NCBI GenBank assembly: GCA_027943745.1
Contig: AP025763.1
Coordinates: 3,720,001-3,784,000 of the forward strand
Direction: 5' to 3'
From: Neptuniibacter victor
GTDB lineage: Bacteria; Pseudomonadota; Gammaproteobacteria; Pseudomonadales; Balneatricaceae
DNA length: 64,000 nt
In this document: in pieces, positions 9,656-18,047 of the stretch
How the letters are laid out: every line of letters starts with the position of its first letter
Numbering within the stretch: position 1 is the first letter of the stretch
Notes under the pieces: generated by a model
Database searches by the model: none
What the model saw: only the letters and a program-made list of their open reading frames with translations
Told to the model about the DNA's origin: nothing
Made by a program: the position numbers and the translations under genes

Positions 9656-10687
9656 CTATTGGGGCTCTATTTCTCTCAAATGACGCCCAACAGCGAGGCG
9701 CGCACCAAACAACCCCAAGAAAATGCCGACGCCAATCAATGAAAGGCTATCTACAAAACCAAGGCCTTGGAGCGTAAAATCGCTTTGATACAGCGCAGCT
9801 AACTCACCTACAGGCGTATTAATAAGTAGCAAGCTAATCTGTACAAACAACCATGCGATAAAAGCACCAATTAAGCCAAACCAGAAGCCGGTATATATGA
9901 AGGGGCGTTTCACCCAAGCATCGGTAGCGCCAACCAACTTAGCGACTTGAATCTCATCTTTTCTGTTTTCTATCGATAAACGAATCGTATTACCCACAAC
10001 CAACAATACAGACAACGCTAGCAATGCGCCCAAAACCAATACGACCCTGTTGGCTAATTCTACAAAAGAAGCTAAACGCTCAACCCAGACCATATCCAAA
10101 ACAGCCTCCTCTACTTCAGGAAGCGAGCTCAGCTCTTTCTGCAACGCAACTAATTCTGTTTTTTGATTATCGAAGGGCTGCACGACAACTACGGCAGGCA
10201 AGGGATTCTTATCAAGGAAAGCCAACACATCCGAGAAACCCGAAATACGTTGAAACTCATGTAGACCTTGCTCCTTAGTAACGAGCTCGACCGCAGCCAA
10301 GTCAGTACGCAATAACATGGTTTGACTAAACCGCTCAGCTTCCTCGGCGGGCAGCGTTTGCTGAAGATACAAAGAGATCCTAGGATCTCCTTTCCATTCG
10401 CCACTTAACTGATGAATGTTTTTCAGACCAACAAACATTAATCCAGGCAACGCTAAAGCAATAGCCAACACAGCCAATGTCATCACACTAGGAAGAGGTG
10501 TCAGCAATAAACGCAGTAAAGACTGTTTAGCTGTGCTTTTATGATGTCTTAACCAACTTCGACCCTGAGAAGCGATGCCCACTTTATGGCGCGCAGCACC
10601 TTTGCTAACAGATGTTTCAGTTCCTTGATTCTCAACCGGGCGCTGTTGACGTTCTGCGCCTCGTTTAGCCGGTTCTCTATTTGCCAT
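9656..10687 (-). CDS. ftsX: Cell division protein FtsX
   Basis: Inner-membrane partner of FtsE that couples septal-ring assembly to activation of peptidoglycan hydrolases. The 343-residue protein has a charged cytoplasmic N-terminus, a first membrane helix near residues 70-95, a periplasmic loop of about 120 residues and three C-terminal helices, as expected. It overlaps the end of ftsE by 11 bases, indicating translational coupling. A gap of about 160 bases before rpoH can hold a separate rpoH promoter. Confidence 0.95.
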   Translation of the reverse strand: MANREPAKRGAERQQRPVENQGTETSVSKGAARHKVGIASQGRSWLRHHKSTAKQSLLRLLLTPLPSVMTLAVLAIALALPGLMFVGLKNIHQLSGEWKGDPRISLYLQQTLPAEEAERFSQTMLLRTDLAAVELVTKEQGLHEFQRISGFSDVLAFLDKNPLPAVVVVQPFDNQKTELVALQKELSSLPEVEEAVLDMVWVERLASFVELANRVVLVLGALLALSVLLVVGNTIRLSIENRKDEIQVAKLVGATDAWVKRPFIYTGFWFGLIGAFIAWLFVQISLLLINTPVGELAALYQSDFTLQGLGFVDSLSLIGVGIFLGLFGARLAVGRHLREIEPQ

Positions 10688-11336
10688 CGATCAACCGCCC
10701 CTGATCCAAAATAAGGTTTCGGTATGGCATTCGAGAAACAAGCGCCAAATCATGGGTCGCAATCAATACGGTTGTGCCATGCAGATTAAATTCCATAAAC
10801 AAGCGCATGATCTCTTCCGATAGAGCGGGGTCTAAATTACCGGTAGGCTCATCGGCGAGAAGAACTTGGGGTTTATGCACGATCGCTCGAGCGATACCTA
10901 TACGTTGCTGTTCACCCGTAGACAGTGTAATCGGATTCAGCTTCTCTTTATGCAACAGCCCAACTTTATCCAACGCCGCCCGCACCCGCTTACCGATATC
11001 ATCTTCATCATAACCCGATATATGCAAAGGCAGTGCGACATTATCAAAGACTGTACGATCAAAAAGCAGTTGATGATTTTGAAAGACGACACCAATACGA
11101 CGGCGATGATAAGGGATATCATCGCGACTAAATTGTGCGAGATCCTGCTCGGCAATTGACACATGACCGCGAGTCGGCCGCTCCATCAGCATGATCAATT
11201 TTAAAAGCGTACTTTTACCTGCACCAGAATGCCCTGTAAGGAAAGCCATCTCTCCACGTTGCAGCATAAAATCGACATCCCTAAGGGCATCATGCCCTTC
11301 AGGGTAACGTTTACTGACATTCTCAAACTTAATCAT
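10677..11336 (-). CDS. ftsE: Cell division ATP-binding protein FtsE
   Basis: ABC ATPase of the FtsEX complex, 219 residues. Walker A reads GHSGAGKS, the Q-loop VVFQNHQLL, Walker B LLADEPTGNLD and the H-loop ATHD. The ABC signature is LSTGEQQR rather than the usual LSGGEQQR, a conservative deviation at a position that contacts ATP. It is preceded by ftsY with 54 bases between and overlaps ftsX. Confidence 0.96.
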   Translation of the reverse strand: MIKFENVSKRYPEGHDALRDVDFMLQRGEMAFLTGHSGAGKSTLLKLIMLMERPTRGHVSIAEQDLAQFSRDDIPYHRRRIGVVFQNHQLLFDRTVFDNVALPLHISGYDEDDIGKRVRAALDKVGLLHKEKLNPITLSTGEQQRIGIARAIVHKPQVLLADEPTGNLDPALSEEIMRLFMEFNLHGTTVLIATHDLALVSRMPYRNLILDQGRLIDGK

Positions 11337-11390
11337 CGCAGCTGTTCACACTCATCCCAAGATAAAGCAGCATTTCGCAAAATACGTAAA

Positions 11391-12719
11391 TTAATCAAAC
11401 AGCGCGTCAACAAATTCTTGCGATTTGAAAGGCCGCAGATCATCGATCTGTTCACCAACACCGATATAACGAATAGGCAGATCCATCTGTTTAGCAATCG
11501 CAAAGATAACACCACCTTTAGCGGTGCCATCTAACTTCGTAAGCGAGATGCCGGTAACACCAACACTCTCCTTAAATATTTTAGCTTGGCTCAGCGCATT
11601 CTGACCTGTGCCGGCATCAAGCACCAACATAACTTCGTGAGGCGCCTCAGGAGAGAGCTTTTGCGTCACACGCACAACTTTTTCAAGCTCTTGCATCAAA
11701 TTATCTTTATTCTGCAAACGCCCTGCAGTGTCAGCAATTAAAACATCTATATTCTTTGCTTGAGCAGATTGCACCGCATCATAAATAACCGAAGCAGAAT
11801 CCGCTCCGGTATGCTGAGCGACCACTGGAACATTGTTACGCTCACCCCATACTTGCAACTGTTCAACCGCTGCTGCACGGAAGGTATCACCCGCAGCAAG
11901 CATGACCGATTTGCCCTCGCTCTGATATTTTTTGGCTAACTTGCCAATAGTGGTAGTTTTACCTACACCGTTAACGCCCACCATCAAAATAACATAAGGC
12001 TTTTTACTACAATCAATTTCTAGCGGCTGTTCTGATTGGTGTAACAGTGCGGCTAATTCATCCTTCAACGCGGCCTGTAAAGCTTGGGGATCACTCAGCT
12101 GCTTACGTGCAACTTTATCGGTTAAGCGAGAGATAATATCCGACGTAGCAGCCACACCGACATCAGCCGTGAGTAACAGCGTTTCGATCTCTTCTAACAG
12201 ATCATCATCAATCTCTTTTGCACCAAGAAAAATATTACCGAGCTGCTCAGTAAGGTTTGCCTTAGTTTTACTTAAACCGGATTTTATACGAGCAAAGAAA
12301 CCTTTCTTCTCTTCAACTTCTTCCTCGGTCTTTTCAATCACTGTACTGGTAGAGGCGGCAACAGGAACGTCTTCGATCTTTTCCTCAACTGCTTCCTCAA
12401 TTATCGCGTCGACAACCTCTTCAGCAACATCCTGAGTGAGTTCTGCATCAACTTCGGTTTTAACTTCCTCAAGCTCTTCAGCCTCGGAAGTATCAACCTG
12501 CGGCTCTACCTCCACAAGCTCATCAGCAGGCGCTTCAGCAATCTCAGCCGCGGCATCAACTTCAGGTGCGCTCTCTACAACAGCACGTTCAGCCTCAACA
12601 TCACTTGCTTCAGATTCCTGCGTCTCAGGGAGTTCTTGTACTTGAGACTCTTCCAGTTCCGGGTTCTGCGGTTTCTCTTCAGCACCACCACCGAACATGG
12701 ATTTTAGTTTTTTAAACAT
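11391..12719 (-). CDS. ftsY: Signal recognition particle receptor FtsY
   Basis: SRP-receptor GTPase that brings ribosomes making membrane proteins to the Sec translocon. The first 140 residues are a glutamate-rich A domain, the membrane-association region of this family. The NG domain follows, with G1 GVNGVGKTT, DTAGRLQNK, TKLDGTAKGG and GVGEQIDDLRPF. The ATG at 12719 is preceded by GAGGA. Apparent reading frames opposite the acidic region are by-products of its skewed codons. Confidence 0.97.
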   Translation of the reverse strand: MFKKLKSMFGGGAEEKPQNPELEESQVQELPETQESEASDVEAERAVVESAPEVDAAAEIAEAPADELVEVEPQVDTSEAEELEEVKTEVDAELTQDVAEEVVDAIIEEAVEEKIEDVPVAASTSTVIEKTEEEVEEKKGFFARIKSGLSKTKANLTEQLGNIFLGAKEIDDDLLEEIETLLLTADVGVAATSDIISRLTDKVARKQLSDPQALQAALKDELAALLHQSEQPLEIDCSKKPYVILMVGVNGVGKTTTIGKLAKKYQSEGKSVMLAAGDTFRAAAVEQLQVWGERNNVPVVAQHTGADSASVIYDAVQSAQAKNIDVLIADTAGRLQNKDNLMQELEKVVRVTQKLSPEAPHEVMLVLDAGTGQNALSQAKIFKESVGVTGISLTKLDGTAKGGVIFAIAKQMDLPIRYIGVGEQIDDLRPFKSQEFVDALFD

Positions 12720-12789
12720 TTAACGTCCTCATACAGTCACGGCCCGCTATGTCACGTCACTGGTTGATAAAATCTATATTGAAAATTCT

Positions 12790-12924
12790 TTAATCTGCCG
12801 ATTCATCATCATTGAGGTAGCGATAAATAACAGCTAAAACCACAAACGTAATAAACGTACCTGCATAAGCGATGTAACGGGTATTCCAACCGTTATCTAC
12901 AAACATCTCTTGCAAACTTAGCAT
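12790..12924 (-). CDS. Predicted 44-residue single-pass membrane microprotein upstream of ftsY
   Basis: A short frame from ATG 12924 to TAA 12790 encodes 44 residues: a polar start, TRYIAYAG, one hydrophobic segment (about residues 21-34: GTFITFVVLAVIYR) and an acidic tail ending DDESAD. The ribosome-binding site is weak; an internal ATG at 12906 is an alternative. It sits 70 bases upstream of ftsY on the same strand, so it could be its first operon gene. I do not recognise a family. The charge pattern and membrane segment make it look like a real gene, but coding is not proven. The rest of 12720-13154 contains no other gene that I see. Confidence 0.5.
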   Translation of the reverse strand: MLSLQEMFVDNGWNTRYIAYAGTFITFVVLAVIYRYLNDDESAD

Positions 12925-13069
12925 TAAACAAACGCTCTATTAGATAATCAAAACAGAATGATAACCACCGGAAAAATCAGCAGTTCATCAATAAAGTCTG
13001 GTATCTTATCACAGTAAATCTGCCGCAGAACCTAGATCAGATCAGCGGAACTAAGCAAAAATGAAAGTA

Positions 13070-13099
13070 ATTAGTCAGTTTTGTGTTTATCTGACTAAT
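13070..13099. promoter_or_regulatory. 9-bp inverted repeat upstream of the M16-like gene
   Basis: ATTAGTCAG, twelve bases, CTGACTAAT lies 56-85 bases before the ATG at 13155 in the divergent intergenic region. There is no T tract, so it is more likely an operator or leader hairpin than a terminator. The function is unknown. Confidence 0.35.
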
Positions 13100-13154
13100 A
13101 AGCAGCAAAAGCGCGCTGTTTTTTCGTACATTTCGTGCCAGAGATTAGCTAAAT

Positions 13155-14348
13155 ATGACTAACGAATATCGCCCCTTATTTAATCGCAAATACATTACCG
13201 GTTTAATGTGGTTTAGCTTAATTGCTATTTTGATTTTAACGTCAATGGGCCCTGGCGATGTTGAATATCAAACGGTTGAGACAAATGACGAGCAAACAAT
13301 CTACTGGATGGAATTAGACGACCAACCAATCCAACTGGTTCTCTTACTCCCAACTGCTCCCGCTTTAAACCCTATTCAACAACAGCTCCAACAGCTAAAA
13401 AGCCTCGTAATACAGCAGCGGTTACGCGCGCTCTCTAGCCCTATATACAGCTATACGGTAACACCTAGAGCCGATCGCATTGAGATAGGCCTACATTGGG
13501 CGATGGGGCAAGAGCTACCTAATTTGACCGAGATTTGGGACACACTACGTGCTCCGGTAGAAGCAAGTCGCTGGGAAGAGGCGAATAAAACGCTACAAGC
13601 ACGCCATTACTTAGAAGCGCAATCAAGCGAGCAGCAGTTGATCAATCGTTTTTATCAACAACTACAGCCACCCAATACAGACAGTGCTCTCAACTTATTA
13701 ACAGAAGCTTATGCGGAGTTATTTATTAGACCCAGTTACGCTATCAGTGGCGATGATGCTGAAGATTATATTGGAGCAATCGAACAGCAGTTACCGCAAT
13801 CAACTTCTATCACGACACCACAGCAAACAAACATTAGCAACGGCGATCTTGTAAGAGAGACGAATACTCAAAATAGTTATCAGCTACTTCTCGGAAAACA
13901 GATCAGTCATCGCGCGTCTGAACAATTTGTGGCTCAACGTTTAACCGCCCAAACACTGCAAGACCTCTTAAATGAATACAAAGCTCAGCATAAACTTAGC
14001 TTTCGCCTACTCTGGGCGGCATTAGAAACGACTGGATATCAGGCGATCATCCTCGGTGGTCAACAAAACCCCGGTCCAATACTGCCACAACTTCAGCAGT
14101 TAATTTCTGACGACTTAGTGGAAAGCAGTCAAAACCGTCTCGCGGCAACATGGCAAGAAAGAATGCGAGACAATAAAAATCAAGTACAAGCGCTGACCTT
14201 AATTGCTTTCTACCGTTTACCCACTGATACAATGGAAAGCTATGTTGAGCAGATTATGGATCTGGACACTGATGATATTATTGAAATGACCAAACAAGCA
14301 CTAAATTCTTCTCAACAGATCAGCATTATTCAATCGCCAGCGCTCTAA
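13155..14348 (+). CDS. M16-like (pitrilysin-fold) protein lacking the zinc motif
   Basis: 397 residues with an N-terminal membrane anchor (about 14-32) and a periplasmic remainder rich in Gln and Leu. In pseudomonads, genes of M16 metalloprotease family lie between ftsY and rsmD; this gene takes that place and its C-terminal half (for example QNRLAATWQERMRDN) looks like the inactive half of such peptidases. No HxxEH or HxxxH zinc site is visible, so a catalytic role is unlikely. Assignment rests on position and weak resemblance. It is 10 bases upstream of rsmD and probably co-transcribed. Confidence 0.6.
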   Translation: MTNEYRPLFNRKYITGLMWFSLIAILILTSMGPGDVEYQTVETNDEQTIYWMELDDQPIQLVLLLPTAPALNPIQQQLQQLKSLVIQQRLRALSSPIYSYTVTPRADRIEIGLHWAMGQELPNLTEIWDTLRAPVEASRWEEANKTLQARHYLEAQSSEQQLINRFYQQLQPPNTDSALNLLTEAYAELFIRPSYAISGDDAEDYIGAIEQQLPQSTSITTPQQTNISNGDLVRETNTQNSYQLLLGKQISHRASEQFVAQRLTAQTLQDLLNEYKAQHKLSFRLLWAALETTGYQAIILGGQQNPGPILPQLQQLISDDLVESSQNRLAATWQERMRDNKNQVQALTLIAFYRLPTDTMESYVEQIMDLDTDDIIEMTKQALNSSQQISIIQSPAL

Positions 14349-14358
14349 GGACATAAGT

Positions 14359-14982
14359 ATGGGACGTAAAAACCCACCGCGTAAACAGTCAGGAAAAGTT
14401 ACCATTCCAAGCTCACAGTTACGGATTATCGGCGGCGAATGGCGCGGCAGGAAACTAGAATTTCTTTCGATTGACGGTCTCCGTCCGACACCGGATAGAG
14501 TTAGGGAAACCTTATTTAACTGGGTACAAACTTCCGTACCTGGAGCCCAATGCTTAGATCTATTCAGTGGCAGTGGCGCGTTAGGCCTAGAAGCACTATC
14601 ACGAGGCGCACAAAGCACAACGTTCATAGAAAGAGATATCGCTGCTGCTCGACAATTAAACAGCAATATACAGCAGCTAAAATGCCAAAAAGCCGAGGTT
14701 ATTCAAGCCGATGTCATCAGCTGGCTCAACGCTAGGCAAGAAGATTTAGAAAGCCATTATGATATTGTTTTTATGGACCCACCGTTCCGTAAAGACTTAG
14801 TAGAGCAGTGCTGTGTATTGCTTGAACAGAAAAATCTACTTCGCGAAGATGCGCTAATATATATCGAAACAGAATCCGAACTCGCCCAATTAGCAGTACC
14901 CAGCCATTGGCACGAACATAGAAGTAAAACAGCTGGCCAAGTGACATACCGCCTTTTTCAACGGGAGCAACCTAAAGCATAA
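14359..14982 (+). CDS. rsmD: 16S rRNA (guanine(966)-N(2))-methyltransferase
   Basis: Methylates N2 of G966 in 16S rRNA using SAM. The 207-residue sequence has the family's N-terminal IIGGEWRGRKLEF and RPTPDRVRETLFNW, the SAM motif LDLFSGSGALGLEALSRGA and the catalytic FMDPPF. AAGGA lies eight bases before the ATG. The small basic N-terminal extension (GRKNPPRKQSGK) is common in this family. It is the second gene of the unit starting at 13155. Confidence 0.96.
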   Translation: MGRKNPPRKQSGKVTIPSSQLRIIGGEWRGRKLEFLSIDGLRPTPDRVRETLFNWVQTSVPGAQCLDLFSGSGALGLEALSRGAQSTTFIERDIAAARQLNSNIQQLKCQKAEVIQADVISWLNARQEDLESHYDIVFMDPPFRKDLVEQCCVLLEQKNLLREDALIYIETESELAQLAVPSHWHEHRSKTAGQVTYRLFQREQPKA

Positions 14983-14993
14983 ATTGCTTTAGG
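14971..14993. terminator. Inverted repeat between convergent rsmD and the TetR gene
   Basis: CCTAAAGCA and TGCTTTAGG pair around TAAAT, which contains the rsmD stop codon. It abuts the TetR stop at 14994. The following T tract is short, so it may be a weak bidirectional terminator. Confidence 0.45.
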
Positions 14994-15617
14994 TTAAACT
15001 TTCAGACCATAAAGAAAATGATGAATCAGGCATTTAATTTGCTGCTTTGAATTAATCAAGTCAGGCGAGGTGTTTTGTACGCTAGATATGATCCCCATCA
15101 CAATACCTAAAGCAGCCGCTGGTAGAGGATCAGCCTTGCTAGAAGGTTTTGGCGCTATCTGCTTCTGTTTACGGGCTTTCTTGATGATTTTAGCCAGAAG
15201 AAGCAACCACTCTTGATGCTCACTATTTATCTGTTCTGCTATAGCATCTAACTCAGGATCGTGCTGAACGCCTTGGTGAAAAACCCGCCAAATCCGAGAA
15301 GCCCGCTCTTCATTTAATACACGAGTGCACCAAGTCGCCATAAAATCACCCAACGAATCGAGTGCATCTTGGCGAGCAGACTGTAGCTGATCCAGAAAAA
15401 GATCATCTAACGGTAAACGACTTTCCTCATAAAGCGCTGCAACCAGATCCGTGCGATTTTTGAAATGCCAGTACAGCGCACCGTGCGTTAAACCGGCATA
15501 AGTAGCTACATCCTTCAAACTCGTTCCTGAAATACCCTTTTCAGCAAAAAGCGACAATGCTGTATCGAGTAATAACTGACGGGTCTGTTCTGCTTCTTCT
15601 TTGGTCCTTCGCGGCAT
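14994..15617 (-). CDS. TetR/AcrR family transcriptional repressor
   Basis: 207-residue dimeric repressor. The N-terminal helix-turn-helix is intact (TSLKDVATYAGLTHGALYWHFKNRTDL, residues about 32-58; only part is diagnostic), closely like the AcrR/TtgR/MtrR group that controls RND multidrug pumps. The C-terminal ligand-binding region is typical of that group too. No pump gene is adjacent, so the target is not apparent; the RND genes at 34-38 kb are a possible but unsupported distant target. Confidence 0.88.
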   Translation of the reverse strand: MPRRTKEEAEQTRQLLLDTALSLFAEKGISGTSLKDVATYAGLTHGALYWHFKNRTDLVAALYEESRLPLDDLFLDQLQSARQDALDSLGDFMATWCTRVLNEERASRIWRVFHQGVQHDPELDAIAEQINSEHQEWLLLLAKIIKKARKQKQIAPKPSSKADPLPAAALGIVMGIISSVQNTSPDLINSKQQIKCLIHHFLYGLKV

Positions 15618-15764
15618 AATCGTCCAATATTTATCAACTCATCAGCAATATATTATATAACCTGCTAATAATGAATGAGTTACAGAAAAATTAAGTCTCC
15701 TGTAAATAGGATAATTAAGCCTAATCATCTGTAGCCATTAAGGCCAAAGTAAACCGAGTACAGC

Positions 15765-17066
15765 TTACCGAGCAGCTTGAGCATCATCTAGATACAAACG
15801 AGCACCATATTTTTTCAAATCATCAACTTTGAGATGAGAAGGAAATTCAAAACGAGCCGCAAACACCTGACCAGGTTTAATATAGCCCTTTACATGATCG
15901 ACGTAACGCTCAATTTTCCCATTTCGTTTCAAATACAACCCGATAACTACATCTTTTAATACCGGGCCGTTTGCAGCATAACGCCACCGCGTTTCCAAAC
16001 GGTGCGTTCCTGCTTTACGAGTTGATTCAACTTTTAAAACCGATTCAACCGATTTAACAAAGCTCGCTTGCTGTCGCTGCCTAAGCTCTTCGCCTTTTGC
16101 TTCCTGGTGTTGTACATAAGCACCCAAAGCAGTGCTCAGCAGTGCTGCTACACCGCCGCCTTCACCTGCTGCAACCTCATTGTTGTTTTTGCGCCACAGC
16201 ACATTATTATCCAACAACTCTGCAGAACGCGGATTTATCTGCCCCTTACGGTAATAAGGCAATACTGCCTTACCCGCCGCTTGCGCCTCTTTATAACGTT
16301 CTGCATTGACAGGGTGATCATGATGAAATAATGCCCTCGCATTACCCTCAGACGCATACTTCCGTTGCCAAATACGACTGGCCGCTAAAGGATCATAGCC
16401 CGCTAACGCTGTATACAATATACCAATACGATCAGCTTCTCTTTCACTCTCATGGGTAAAAGCCGCCTGATAACCGCTACGCCTAGCAGAATTGGAGCCA
16501 GCCAACGCGCTGATCTGAGCATGGCTTTGGCGCTCATAAACATGATTTGCAACCGTATGAGCGATCTCATGCCCTATAACAGCTGCCAGCTCAGCATCAT
16601 CTTTCAAATCAAACATTAATTTAGAATGCACAACGATATAAGTGCCGCCTGTCGTAAAAGCATTGAATGAATCACGTTTAATTAACAAAGGCTGCCAACG
16701 CTCTTTTTTCAAATGAGAGATACGATGAATACGATCAAAAACGCGCACTAAACGCTGATATTGCGCACGGTTTACCCCTGCATTGATAGGACGATTTTTC
16801 TGTTTTTCTTGCGCAATAATCTTCTCTACATACGCATTACCTTGCTGTATCTGTGCTCGTCGATCAGCCATGCTTAAGCTGCGCCGCCCCGTGACACGAT
16901 CACGCTCACTAACCGATTCCGCAACCTGATATAATCCGCGATCAACTTTCTGTAGGGTCTGACAGCCTGACAACACCAAAAAAAAGCCCACCAACACACT
17001 AAGTCTTAACGAAAAAATCACACCAATACCCCTAAAGCCTTTATAGTTATTCGTAATAAAAAACAT
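15765..17066 (-). CDS. M48-family metalloprotease, predicted lipoprotein
   Basis: Zinc endopeptidase anchored to a membrane facing the periplasm. A hydrophobic signal ends in the lipobox LSGC. The catalytic core has HEIAH (glutamate as base, two histidine ligands) and a third ligand in ESEREAD about 40 residues later, as in BepA/LoiP-type M48 proteases. The C-terminal 120 residues form a beta-rich domain of unknown role. Start: ATG at 17066 lacks a good ribosome site, whereas GTG at 17021 follows AGGGG by seven bases and would give a standard lipoprotein signal, so the shorter form is likely. A role in envelope quality control is inference. Confidence 0.9.
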   Translation of the reverse strand: MFFITNNYKGFRGIGVIFSLRLSVLVGFFLVLSGCQTLQKVDRGLYQVAESVSERDRVTGRRSLSMADRRAQIQQGNAYVEKIIAQEKQKNRPINAGVNRAQYQRLVRVFDRIHRISHLKKERWQPLLIKRDSFNAFTTGGTYIVVHSKLMFDLKDDAELAAVIGHEIAHTVANHVYERQSHAQISALAGSNSARRSGYQAAFTHESEREADRIGILYTALAGYDPLAASRIWQRKYASEGNARALFHHDHPVNAERYKEAQAAGKAVLPYYRKGQINPRSAELLDNNVLWRKNNNEVAAGEGGGVAALLSTALGAYVQHQEAKGEELRQRQQASFVKSVESVLKVESTRKAGTHRLETRWRYAANGPVLKDVVIGLYLKRNGKIERYVDHVKGYIKPGQVFAARFEFPSHLKVDDLKKYGARLYLDDAQAAR

Positions 17067-17190
17067 AATTCTTATAACTGACAGAAATCAAGACATTCCA
17101 TTATAGTATTTGTACCACCCGTGCAATTCAGATAATATGCCGCACTTGCAAACTTGCTAATTAATTAGAACTTGATTATATAAGTTTTAA

Positions 17191-17697
<507 letters not shown>

Positions 17698-17722
17698 CTG
17701 TTATTATTGATGAGTGAGGTAG

Positions 17723-17974
<252 letters not shown>

Positions 17975-17993
17975 TTTCTACTTAGCTGACAAT

Positions 17994-18021
17994 AAAAAAG
18001 CAGGCCTTAGCCTGCTTTTTT
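17994..18021. terminator. Bidirectional rho-independent terminator between fdx and the MshQ-like gene
   Basis: GCAGGC (18000-18005) and GCCTGC (18010-18015) with six A before and six T after, between two converging genes. Confidence 0.9.
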
Positions 18022-18047
18022 ATTGTCTGTGATTTAGCCCACTCGCG

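Noticed and set aside
12169-12645. Serine-rich open frames opposite ftsY
   Set aside because: They are antisense shadows of the Glu/Ala-rich N-terminal domain of FtsY.
14994-15617. TetR gene as part of a multidrug efflux operon
   Set aside because: AcrR-like in sequence, but neighbours are rsmD and an M48 protease and no pump gene is adjacent.
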